From assembly GCA_002385805.1 (NCBI GenBank), contig DGEF01000090.1:4527-14280 (forward strand): a stretch of 9,754 nt of DNA. Reading direction: 5' to 3'. The notes beneath the pieces were generated by a model. That model did no database searches and had not been told where the DNA came from. It was given only the letters and a program-made list of their open reading frames with translations. The first letter of the stretch is position 1; each line of letters opens with the position of its first letter. Shown piece after piece: positions 1-5,018 of this stretch. Source of the stretch: Peptococcaceae bacterium UBA3933 (lineage in GTDB: Bacteria; Bacillota; Peptococcia; Peptococcales; BICA1-8). The position numbers were made by a program, and so were the translations under genes.

Positions 1-59
1 TTACGTCTCTAGGGTTAATGTTTTGGGTCAGCATCTACTTTTGGGTAATACTGCATGAT
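1..59. repeat. Degenerate intergenic repeat, left copy
   Basis: This stretch shares ordered blocks with 8543-8601: TTACGTCT (1-8), TTTTGGG (21-27), CAGCAT (29-34), GGG (43-45) and TACTGCA (49-55). The first 34 bases align without a gap at about 26 of 34 positions, and a 2-base length difference lies between the CAGCAT and GGG blocks. TCTAGGGTTAAT (8-19) also recurs as TCTGGGGTTAAT at 8518-8529. It begins at the window edge, so the element may extend further left. No coding potential is seen. A decayed dispersed intergenic repeat is the best description; its class is unknown to me. Confidence 0.5.
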
Positions 60-193
60 GCATCCGATGAATGTTAATTTATACCGATGCATCTAATGAA
101 TTGAATGACATTTTTTTATGATGCATCAAACAGATTGGTTCAATTGTAGATGCATCCTGCAGTAAGCTCCAAAGCAGATGCCTATTCAAAAGC
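20..193. repeat. Imperfect inverted repeat with four GATGCATC palindromes
   Basis: Bases 20-64 and 149-193 are imperfect reverse complements. The best part reads TACTGCAtGATGCATC at 49-64 and, on the other strand, TACTGCAgGATGCATC at 149-164 (one mismatch). GCATCT, CTTT and TTTTG blocks match further out. The 8-base palindrome GATGCATC occurs at 57-64, 86-93, 120-127 and 149-156, with centre spacings of 29, 34 and 29 bases, so the set is symmetric about roughly base 106. No ORF is present. It could be a small non-autonomous (MITE-like) or REP-like element, or an array of binding sites for a dimeric protein. The sequence alone does not decide. Confidence 0.6.
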
Positions 194-211
194 GCTCAAT
201 TTATTTTAATA

Positions 212-241
212 ATCAGTGTCCATCAGTGTTTATCCGTGGTT
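212..241. repeat. Three tandem degenerate 10-mers
   Basis: ATCAGTGTCC (212-221), ATCAGTGTTT (222-231) and ATCCGTGGTT (232-241) are contiguous 10-base units followed by AATAAA. From memory, similar ATCnGTGTnn tandem motifs appear in intergenic regions of many unrelated bacteria; I cannot verify this here. No function is evident. Confidence 0.6.
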
Positions 242-249
242 AATAAATC

Positions 250-310
250 TAGTCACTAGTCACAAGTCACTAAACTAGCCACTAAAAAACCAGCCACTAA
301 ACTAGTTGAC
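250..310. repeat. Degenerate heptamer array, unit (T/C/A)AG(T/C)CAC
   Basis: TAGTCAC (250-256), TAGTCAC (257-263) and AAGTCAC (264-270) are contiguous. TAGCCAC (276-282) and CAGCCAC (291-297) follow, separated by TAAAC-type spacers, and a decayed TAGTTGAC lies at 303-310. The last unit overlaps the rpmE -35 box. The same unit occurs five times in tandem at the right end of the window (9720-9754). The units are too short and unspaced to be CRISPR. Confidence 0.7.
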
Positions 311-334
311 TCCACCTCTTAATAAGGCTATAAT
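306..334 (+). promoter_or_regulatory. Housekeeping sigma promoter of rpmE
   Basis: TTGACT (306-311) and TATAAT (329-334) are separated by exactly 17 bases, close to the vegetative consensus. They lie 58 bases upstream of the rpmE start codon, giving a leader of about 50 nt. The -35 box sits inside the last degenerate unit of the heptamer array. Confidence 0.8.
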
Positions 335-391
335 ATATAGGTATTCAATTCTGGTAATTTAATTGCATTCTGATGGAAAGAGGTGAACTAT

Positions 392-592
392 ATGAAGCCA
401 AACATTCACCCTAAATTTGTAGAAGCCAAGGTTATTTGTGCTTGTGGCAATGAATTCATGACAAAATCTACCAAGAGTGAATTAAAGGTTGAAATCTGCT
501 CCAAGTGCCATCCTTTTTATACCGGAAAACAACGCACTGTTGCTGCTGCCGGTCGGGTTGAAGCCTTTAAGAAAAAACACGGTATTAATTAA
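392..592 (+). CDS. rpmE: 50S ribosomal protein L31, zinc-ribbon form
   Basis: Large-subunit ribosomal protein bL31, 66 residues, of normal family length. It starts with the typical MKPNIHPKF and has a zinc ribbon made by C16 and C18 (CAC) and C36 and C39 (CSKC), followed by HPFYTGKQ and a basic C-terminus. It is therefore the zinc-binding (C+) form rather than the zinc-independent paralogue. A GTG at 383 would add three residues, but that GTG lies inside the Shine-Dalgarno sequence AGAGGTG (379-385), which is correctly placed for ATG 392, so I use 392. The gene is a single-gene unit with its own promoter and a strong terminator just after the TAA. Identification is secure. Confidence 0.97.
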   Translation: MKPNIHPKFVEAKVICACGNEFMTKSTKSELKVEICSKCHPFYTGKQRTVAAAGRVEAFKKKHGIN

Positions 593-607
593 ATATTAAT
601 TAATAAC

Positions 608-643
608 AAACCGGTGACTTTGAAGTCACCGGTTTTTATTTTT
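608..643 (+). terminator. Rho-independent terminator of rpmE
   Basis: The perfect complementary arms 608-620 (core CCGGTGACTT) and 623-635 form a long stem with a tight loop around TG at 621-622. A T-rich run follows (633-643, one A). It starts 16 bases after the rpmE stop and should separate rpmE transcription from the antiporter operon. Confidence 0.92.
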
Positions 644-654
644 AACTAAAAACA

Positions 655-684
655 TTGACCTTTTAACAAGTTGTCTGTTATCCT
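655..684 (+). promoter_or_regulatory. Possible promoter of the antiporter operon
   Basis: TTGACC (655-660) and TATCCT (679-684) have an 18-base spacer and lie just after the rpmE terminator. The -10 box is weak. If used, the operon would have a leader of about 365 nt. A weaker alternative, TTGCTT (970-975) with TTAAAT (992-997), would start transcription just before the hairpin at 1011-1047. Neither is certain. Confidence 0.3.
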
Positions 685-880
685 TAAATTATATAGAGCT
701 AAATATTTAACATACGAAAATAGTTTCCAATAATAGTTGTTTACAAAAATTTTTGGAGTAGAGGATTTTTTTGTGTACTTATAGAAATAATAATTAATTA
801 TTTATTTTAAAATCCAAATTTTTTACTTTTTTAAAAATTAGGAAAGGGGGAAAAAAATGACTTAACTTTTAAGGGGGTGT

Positions 881-961
881 ATGTTAATTAATTTTGCAAT
901 GGGTGGTGTTCAAACTGATAAAAAGAGAGATTTACTTAAAGAGAGAAAAAAATCCAATTAG
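881..961 (+). CDS. Possible 26-residue leader peptide (doubtful)
   Basis: ATG at 881 is preceded by AAGGGGGTG (871-879). That is a good Shine-Dalgarno match, but with short spacing of only about 4 bases from the core. The ORF has 26 codons and ends at TAG 959-961. The product would start MLINFAMGGVQ and end in a strongly basic, charged tail (KERKKSN). There is no recognisable family. It may be a translated leader ORF for the antiporter operon or a chance ORF in A-rich sequence; length and composition alone cannot settle it. Confidence 0.2.
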   Translation: MLINFAMGGVQTDKKRDLLKERKKSN

Positions 962-1010
962 TAGAAGGCTTGCTTGAAAAGTTTCTTATCTTTAAATGTT
1001 TAAGACGATT

Positions 1011-1047
1011 ACCTATAAGATTATTTCAAAATTCTCTTATTATAGGT
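1011..1047 (+). promoter_or_regulatory. Hairpin that would mask the mnhE ribosome-binding site
   Basis: ACCTATAA (1011-1018) is the exact reverse complement of TTATAGGT (1040-1047), an 8-bp stem around a 21-base loop. AAGA (1017-1020) and TCTT (1034-1037) offer an alternative inner pairing. The right arm includes most of the AGGTGG Shine-Dalgarno site (1044-1049) of mnhE, whose ATG is at 1058. Folding would hide the site. The stem is mostly A-U, so its stability is modest. Confidence 0.45.
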
Positions 1048-1057
1048 GGTATTGGCA

Positions 1058-1642
1058 ATGATGAAAAATAATTTGGCAATGACCAAAAATGTCAAAGGTT
1101 CTGAGACAAAACAATTTATTGTTTTATCGGCAGTACTCTTTCTTTTATGGGTATTATTATCCGGAAAGATGGAAGCCAAACTTTTAGGCATGGGACTGGC
1201 TGCCTCATTATTTTCTGCCTGGATAACCATGTCTTTATTACGGATACCTTCTGTTGACAGAAAATCCGTCTATGTGGCTTTTGACTTTCCCTATGTTAAG
1301 TATATAGTTTACTGGTTCTGGCTTTTTAAAGAAATAGTCAAGGCCAATATTGATATTGCTAAGGTGGTTTTAAATCCTAAACTGCCTATTAATCCCCAAA
1401 TTGTAACTTTCCGGAGGCCTATGGATAACCCTTTAGCCCATGTTACTTTGGCTAACTCCATTACCTTAACCCCCGGAACGGTTACTGTTGATGTGGAAGG
1501 GGATTTATACGTTATTCATGCTCTTACTGATGGGGCGGCTGAAGGCTTGGAAGGCGGAGAAGGTGAAATGATGAAGCGAGTTTGTGCCTTGTTTAATGAG
1601 GAAGCCCCTAAAGGAGAGGAGGCAAAAGAAAACCATGGATAA
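1058..1642 (+). CDS. mnhE: Mrp/Mnh cation-proton antiporter subunit E (MnhE)
   Basis: Small membrane subunit of the Mrp antiporter complex and the counterpart of MbhA in archaeal membrane-bound hydrogenase. It has 194 residues, slightly longer than most family members because of a hydrophilic N-terminus and an acidic tail rich in Gly and Glu. Family marks are the first membrane helix with FLLWVLLSG (28-36), a middle hydrophobic block, an aromatic helix YIVYWFWLFKEIVKANIDI (82-100), and the hallmark LANSITLTPGTVTVDVEGD (131-149) followed by YVIHAL. The open frame reaches back to GTG 1046, but that lies in the Shine-Dalgarno site AGGTGG (1044-1049). ATG 1058 has 8-base spacing and is preferred; ATG 1061 is possible. 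First gene of an eleven-gene operon. Its end overlaps mnhF by 8 bases. Confidence 0.93.
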   Translation: MMKNNLAMTKNVKGSETKQFIVLSAVLFLLWVLLSGKMEAKLLGMGLAASLFSAWITMSLLRIPSVDRKSVYVAFDFPYVKYIVYWFWLFKEIVKANIDIAKVVLNPKLPINPQIVTFRRPMDNPLAHVTLANSITLTPGTVTVDVEGDLYVIHALTDGAAEGLEGGEGEMMKRVCALFNEEAPKGEEAKENHG

Positions 1643-1898
1643 GTTTTTTTTAGGGCTTTTAATAGCTTTATGTATAGTTATCTTTTTAATGTTAATTCGG
1701 GTTTTTCAGGGACCTAGTGTCTATGATCGTTTAAACGGTTTAGGGGTTATAGGAGTAGACACCATTTTACTCTTGGTTTTAATCGGCTATATTAGTGGCC
1801 GTCCGGATATGTATGTTGATATTGCTATTTCTTATGCCATTTTAGGCTTTATCAGTATGGTAGTAATAGCTAAATATATTGGCGGAAAGGAGACGTAA
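1635..1898 (+). CDS. mnhF: Mrp/Mnh cation-proton antiporter subunit F (MnhF)
   Basis: An 87-residue, three-helix membrane subunit (MrpF/MbhB family) of normal length. Marks are RVFQGPSVYDRLNGL (22-36) after the first helix, VDTILLLVLIGYISGRPDMYVDIAISYAILGF (41-72), with the conserved acidic residues D31, D42 and D62, and a short polar tail. An in-frame ATG at 1584 would add 17 residues from inside mnhE. ATG 1635 gives the usual N-terminus MDKFFLGLLI and follows purine-rich AGGAGAGGAGG (1612-1622, spacing about 12). The start codon lies in ATGGATAA, shared with the mnhE stop, which suggests coupled translation. MrpF probably helps bind neighbouring subunits near the MrpA side of the complex; this is family knowledge, not seen here. 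Confidence 0.93.
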   Translation: MDKFFLGLLIALCIVIFLMLIRVFQGPSVYDRLNGLGVIGVDTILLLVLIGYISGRPDMYVDIAISYAILGFISMVVIAKYIGGKET

Positions 1899-1900
1899 TC

Positions 1901-2200
1901 ATGGAAATAATAGCTGGTATTTTCTTAATAGCAGGTTTGTTTTTACTTTTTGTAGCTGCTATCGGAATATTACGTCTTCCGGATTTTTATTCGCGTCTCC
2001 ATGCCTCCGGATTAAGTGAAACTTTAGGTATGGTGCTCTGCTTCATCGGGCTTATCATATATGAAGGTTTTACCTTTACCAGTGTAAAGCTTTTAATTAT
2101 TGCTCTATTTTTCTTTTTGGCTAACCCCATTGGCACACATGTAATTAGTCGTGCCGCTTATAGGAGTGGACTTAAACCCTGGACGCGGAAGGGGGATTAG
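1901..2200 (+). CDS. mnhG: Mrp/Mnh cation-proton antiporter subunit G (MnhG)
   Basis: A 99-residue, three-helix subunit (MrpG/MbhC/PhaG family). The diagnostic block GILRLPDFYSRLHASG (22-37) is intact, as are the second and third helices and NPIGTHVISRAA (75-86) before a basic tail. ATG 1901 has an ideal Shine-Dalgarno site AAAGGAG (1886-1892, 8-base spacing) and lies 2 bases after the mnhF stop. Nothing is odd about it. It belongs to the same complex as its neighbours and has no known catalytic role alone. Confidence 0.95.
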   Translation: MEIIAGIFLIAGLFLLFVAAIGILRLPDFYSRLHASGLSETLGMVLCFIGLIIYEGFTFTSVKLLIIALFFFLANPIGTHVISRAAYRSGLKPWTRKGD

Positions 2201-2203
2201 ACA

Positions 2204-2449
2204 TTGGCTGAATTATATTTAGAAGCGATTTTATTAATTTTATTAATTGCTACAACACTTATTGTTTTAACAGTCAAAGACTTAATGGCGGCTATAGTTG
2301 TTTATAGTGCCTTTAGTTATTTTGCTGTACTTTTTTATTTAATGGTAGGTTCACCAGACGTAGCTTTTACGGAAGCTGTAATTGGTGTTGTTTCAACTGT
2401 CTTCTTTATTTCCGCCCTGAAAAAACTTAATAGGGGGGTTAAACATTGA
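2204..2449 (+). CDS. MbhD-like subunit (split MrpA C-terminal part, DUF4040 type)
   Basis: An 81-residue protein of three predicted helices. It corresponds to the NuoJ-like MbhD segment that is fused into the C-terminus of long MrpA proteins in Bacillus-type Mrp systems. The hallmark is GSPDVAFTEAVIGVVS (49-64), with P51, D52 and E57 as the conserved residues of the family. The start is TTG 2204, with AAGGGGG (2189-2195) 8 bases upstream; no better start exists. It lies 3 bases after mnhG and overlaps the next gene by 4 bases (TTGA). Its separate existence, as in archaeal Mbh, shows that MrpA is split in this operon. Role: presumably part of the membrane arm next to the NuoL-like subunit. Confidence 0.88.
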   Translation: MAELYLEAILLILLIATTLIVLTVKDLMAAIVVYSAFSYFAVLFYLMVGSPDVAFTEAVIGVVSTVFFISALKKLNRGVKH

Positions 2450-2736
2450 AAAAATTAGGAGCGCTTTTAATTTTGGCTATGATAGGAATATTTTGTTATA
2501 CAAGCAGTGGTTTACCTACAATATCAGACCCTAAATCTCCACCCTCCCAACACGTTTCCCCACGTTATATAGAAAAATCTAAAATAGAAACCGGTTCGCC
2601 CAACTTTGTAACGGCTGTTTTAGCAGACTACAGAGGTTATGATACCTTGGGGGAAACTACTGTTATATTTGTAGCTGGTGCTGCTACAGTAATGATTTTA
2701 AGAGCAGGAAAGGGTAAGGGAGGGGAAGGAAAATGA
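2446..2736 (+). CDS. MbhE-like subunit (split MrpA C-terminal part)
   Basis: A 96-residue protein matching the last portion of long MrpA proteins and archaeal MbhE. It has one N-terminal helix (3-20), a polar Pro/Ser-rich extracytoplasmic stretch (24-50), then NFVTAVLADYRGYDTLGE (53-70) running into a second helix (71-85). The D61, R63, D66 and E70 pattern in DxRGxDTLGE is the family signature. The tail is short and basic. TTG 2446 is the start, with AGGGGGG (2432-2438) at 7-base spacing, and it shares TTGA with the preceding stop. The N-terminal helix could be mistaken for a signal peptide, but in this family it stays in the membrane. Overlaps mnhB by ATGA. Confidence 0.86.
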   Translation: MKKLGALLILAMIGIFCYTSSGLPTISDPKSPPSQHVSPRYIEKSKIETGSPNFVTAVLADYRGYDTLGETTVIFVAGAATVMILRAGKGKGGEGK

Positions 2737-3176
2737 AACACCGCTTCGGCAGTATTGTTTTAGATACCGCTTTTAGAGTTTTAGTTCCCTTTACCCTTTT
2801 GTATGGTTTTTATGTATTGGTTCACGGTGAGTATAGTCCGGGAGGAGGGTTCCAGGCCGGAGCACTTTTAGCTGCGGGTGTACTTATCGCTCGTTTGGTT
2901 CAAGGTGAAGAGGCCGTATATGATCTTTCCGGTAATAAAGCAGTAGTTTTAGCCGGTTTAGGGGCTGGTCTTTATGCGCTTATAGGTTTCATTACCATGG
3001 TTTTTGGAGGAAAGTTTTTAGAATACGGAAGACTCCCTTTAAGTGTACATGACCCGGCTGAGTTGCATGTTTACGGGATCTTGGGTATTGAAATTGGAGT
3101 AACAATAGGGGTTATGGCCACTATTATTGCCATTTTTGATGCCCTAACCAGAGGGGAGGATTTGTACGATGATTGA
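2733..3176 (+). CDS. mnhB: Mrp/Mnh cation-proton antiporter subunit B (MnhB)
   Basis: A 147-residue, four-helix subunit (MnhB/MbhF family). The family hallmark HGEYSPGGGFQAG (31-43) follows the first helix, and the second helix AGALLAAGVLIARLV is typical. Later helices lie at about 70-92 and 115-137, and the C-terminus is acidic (EDLYDD). The protein corresponds to stand-alone MnhB and not to the MnhB domain fused to some MrpA proteins. ATG 2733 shares ATGA with the preceding stop and has purine-rich GGGAGGGGAAGGA before it. The end overlaps mnhC by 8 bases (ATGATTGA). Confidence 0.95.
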   Translation: MKHRFGSIVLDTAFRVLVPFTLLYGFYVLVHGEYSPGGGFQAGALLAAGVLIARLVQGEEAVYDLSGNKAVVLAGLGAGLYALIGFITMVFGGKFLEYGRLPLSVHDPAELHVYGILGIEIGVTIGVMATIIAIFDALTRGEDLYDD

Positions 3177-3537
3177 GAACTTTTTGAGTAGTTCTTTTAT
3201 TTACTGGCTTATTGCCATTCTCCTTCTGTTGGGTATTTTTGGTATCTTAGAATGCAATAACTTGATGAAAAAATTAATGGCCATGAATGTGATGCAGGTG
3301 GCTGTAATCATCTTCTTTTTAGTACTTGCTCAAAAGTCCCACGCCACACTGCCTGTAATGTTTAACGGTGATGTTAATATAGACAATTATGTAAACCCTC
3401 TTCCTCATGCTCTCATGCTGACGGCCATAGTTGTTAGTCTGAGCACAACAGGAGTTGCTTTGGCCTTACTTATGCGTATTCAGAAAAGATATGAAGCCAT
3501 TGAGGAAGATGATGTTTTACGGAGGATGAACAAATGA
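3169..3537 (+). CDS. mnhC: Mrp/Mnh cation-proton antiporter subunit C (MnhC, NuoK-like)
   Basis: A 122-residue, three-helix subunit of the NuoK-like MnhC/MbhG family. It shows a first helix (11-27), ECNNLMKKLMAMNVMQVAVIIFFL (28-51), and the diagnostic NPLPHALMLTAIVVSLSTTGVALALL (76-101), with E28 and K34/K35 at the cytoplasmic turn. The C-terminal tail is charged (EEDD). ATG 3169 has a strong Shine-Dalgarno site GGGGAGGA (3153-3160, 8-base spacing) and overlaps the mnhB end by 8 bases. It also overlaps mnhD by ATGA. NuoK-like subunits carry buried charges that link neighbouring ion paths. Confidence 0.95.
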   Translation: MIENFLSSSFIYWLIAILLLLGIFGILECNNLMKKLMAMNVMQVAVIIFFLVLAQKSHATLPVMFNGDVNIDNYVNPLPHALMLTAIVVSLSTTGVALALLMRIQKRYEAIEEDDVLRRMNK

Positions 3538-5018
3538 GAGAACAACTTCCAGCTCTAATAGTTGTTGTGCCCCTTTTGGCAGCTCTTCTTTCTCTCTTTG
3601 TGTCCTATATTTCAAAAATACTGGCACGTTGGGTAGCAATAGCTGCTTTATTGGTGGCACACTTAAGTGCAATTGGTGCTCTTGTTCTGGTCTTAAGGGA
3701 GGGTGCCCCCTGGCACTATCATTTTGGAGCATGGGAACCTCCCTGGGGAATAGAATACGTCATTGACCCCTTAGGGGGAGCCATGGCTGTTTTAATATCT
3801 TTTGTCAGTTTATTTGTAGCCATTTATTCCGGAGGATTTTCGAGAGAATTTAACTGGTTAAAGACCGGAGGTTATTACACCCTGTTTTTATTACTGACTA
3901 CCGGTCTTTTGGGTATGGTAGTTACCGGTGACGTATTTAACCTATACGTTTTCTTGGAAATTTCCTCTTTAGCCGGTTATGCCTTAATCGCATTCGGTGG
4001 CAACAGAGGCACTGTAGCTGCTTTTCGCTATCTGTTGGTCGGTACCATTGGAGCTAGCTTTTATTTATTAGGTATTGGTTATTTATACGCCATTACCGGA
4101 AGTTTAAATATGGTTGATTTAGCAGAACTTCTACCACCTCTTATGACCTCACCGGTTTTCTTGATGACCGTTGTGATGTTTATAGTAGGTTTTGGTATAA
4201 AAATGGCTATGTTCCCTTTGCATGGCTGGCAGCCTGATGCTTATAGCTATGCTCACCCGGCAGCGGCTCCTTTGATTGCTGGGGTAATGGGTAAAGTGCC
4301 GGCTTATGCTGCTATCAGGTACTTCTTCTTTATTTTCGCACCTACTTCTTTAGTTGTTTCCAAGGCGCTGACTGTCATGGGCTGGCTGGCAGCTTTAGGG
4401 ATAATCATCGGTTCCATAATGGCCATTGCCCAAAAAGATTTTCGCCGCATGTTGGCTTATTCCAGTGTGGCCCAAATCGGTTACATTGTAGTTGGTATGG
4501 CTATTGGCAATATGTATGGTTTAATAGGTGCCATCTTGCATATTGTTAACCATGCTTTCATGAAAAGCACTTTATTTTTGGTGGCCGGTGGTGTCAAATG
4601 GCGGACCGGTGAAAATAACATCGAAAAATACGCAGCCCTTTGCGGTAAAATGCCTCTAACCATGGCTGCTTTTGCCGTTTGTGCTCTTTCTATGGTGGGG
4701 ATTCCTCCCACGGCAGGCTTTTTCAGCAAGTGGTACCTGATATTAGGTGCTATAGAGGCTGATTTATGGATCTATATTGTGGTCATTGTTTTGAGTAGCC
4801 TTTTGAACGCAATCTATTTTTTCCGGGTCATTGAAAATATCTATATGAAGGAACGGATAGAAGTTCGCGAAATCAGAACGTCGAAACCTCTGGAATTACC
4901 CTTAAATATGCTAGTTCCCATTGTAGTTCTTGGTTTGGGTATTTTAGTATTAGGGATATTTAATGAATCCATTGTTACCCAAATTTTACAATACGCAATT
5001 CCGGGGGGTGGATTTTAA
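3534..5018 (+). CDS. mnhD: Mrp/Mnh antiporter subunit D (MnhD, NuoM/N-like)
   Basis: A 494-residue polytopic protein of about 14 helices, from the proton-pumping (NADH:quinone oxidoreductase/Mrp antiporter) family. All key buried residues are visible: E142 in VFLEISSLAGYALIAFGG (TM5), K223 in GFGIKMAMFPLHGW (TM7), K254 in VMGKVPAYA (TM8), and H340 and K344 in NHAFMKSTLF (TM12 region). LAYSSVAQIGYIV (307-319) is also typical. Length and motifs fit MnhD/MbhH best. It should be one of the ion-translocating subunits of the complex. ATG 3534 has GGAGG (3521-3525) at 8-base spacing and shares ATGA with the mnhC stop. Its TAA overlaps the next ATG by one base (TAATG). Confidence 0.93.
   Translation: MREQLPALIVVVPLLAALLSLFVSYISKILARWVAIAALLVAHLSAIGALVLVLREGAPWHYHFGAWEPPWGIEYVIDPLGGAMAVLISFVSLFVAIYSGGFSREFNWLKTGGYYTLFLLLTTGLLGMVVTGDVFNLYVFLEISSLAGYALIAFGGNRGTVAAFRYLLVGTIGASFYLLGIGYLYAITGSLNMVDLAELLPPLMTSPVFLMTVVMFIVGFGIKMAMFPLHGWQPDAYSYAHPAAAPLIAGVMGKVPAYAAIRYFFFIFAPTSLVVSKALTVMGWLAALGIIIGSIMAIAQKDFRRMLAYSSVAQIGYIVVGMAIGNMYGLIGAILHIVNHAFMKSTLFLVAGGVKWRTGENNIEKYAALCGKMPLTMAAFAVCALSMVGIPPTAGFFSKWYLILGAIEADLWIYIVVIVLSSLLNAIYFFRVIENIYMKERIEVREIRTSKPLELPLNMLVPIVVLGLGILVLGIFNESIVTQILQYAIPGGGF

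Larger units (their letters stand above)
644..1057 (+). other. Long A+T-rich leader of the antiporter operon
   Basis: About 410 bases without a convincing gene, clearly richer in A and T than the coding regions. It holds an A/T dyad: GGATTTT at 763-769 can pair with AAAATCC at 809-815, and a 14-base palindrome AATAATTAATTATT lies at 789-802. There are two purine-rich Shine-Dalgarno-like stretches (841-850 and 871-879) with short ORFs after them, and a hairpin over the mnhE ribosome-binding site. I do not recognise a known riboswitch. The length suggests post-transcriptional control, but decayed intergenic DNA is equally possible. Confidence 0.45.

Noticed and set aside
20..193. Zinc-repressor (Zur) operator set controlling rpmE
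   Set aside because: The palindromes lie more than 140 bases upstream of the promoter, do not look like the Zur sequence I know, and this L31 is the zinc-binding form, which is not the usual Zur target.
1..193. Insertion sequence
   Set aside because: There is no transposase coding potential in any frame; at most it is a non-autonomous element, and no target duplication is evident.
250..310. CRISPR-like repeat array
   Set aside because: Units are only 7 bases, mostly contiguous or separated by 5-8 bases, with no unique spacers of 25-40 bases and no cas genes.
383..391. GTG start adding three residues to L31
   Set aside because: The GTG lies within the Shine-Dalgarno sequence itself; ATG 392 gives the canonical N-terminus with correct spacing.
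857..865. Two-codon minimal ORF (ATG ACT TAA) after a good SD-like run
   Set aside because: Too short to separate from chance; mentioned only as part of the leader.
1021..1230. Minus-strand ORF of 69 codons over the start of mnhE
   Set aside because: It is antisense to a clear gene, with no ribosome-binding site or family resemblance. The same holds for minus-strand ORFs at 3517-3732, 4481-4729, 6589-6774, 6771-7007 and 8683-8880.
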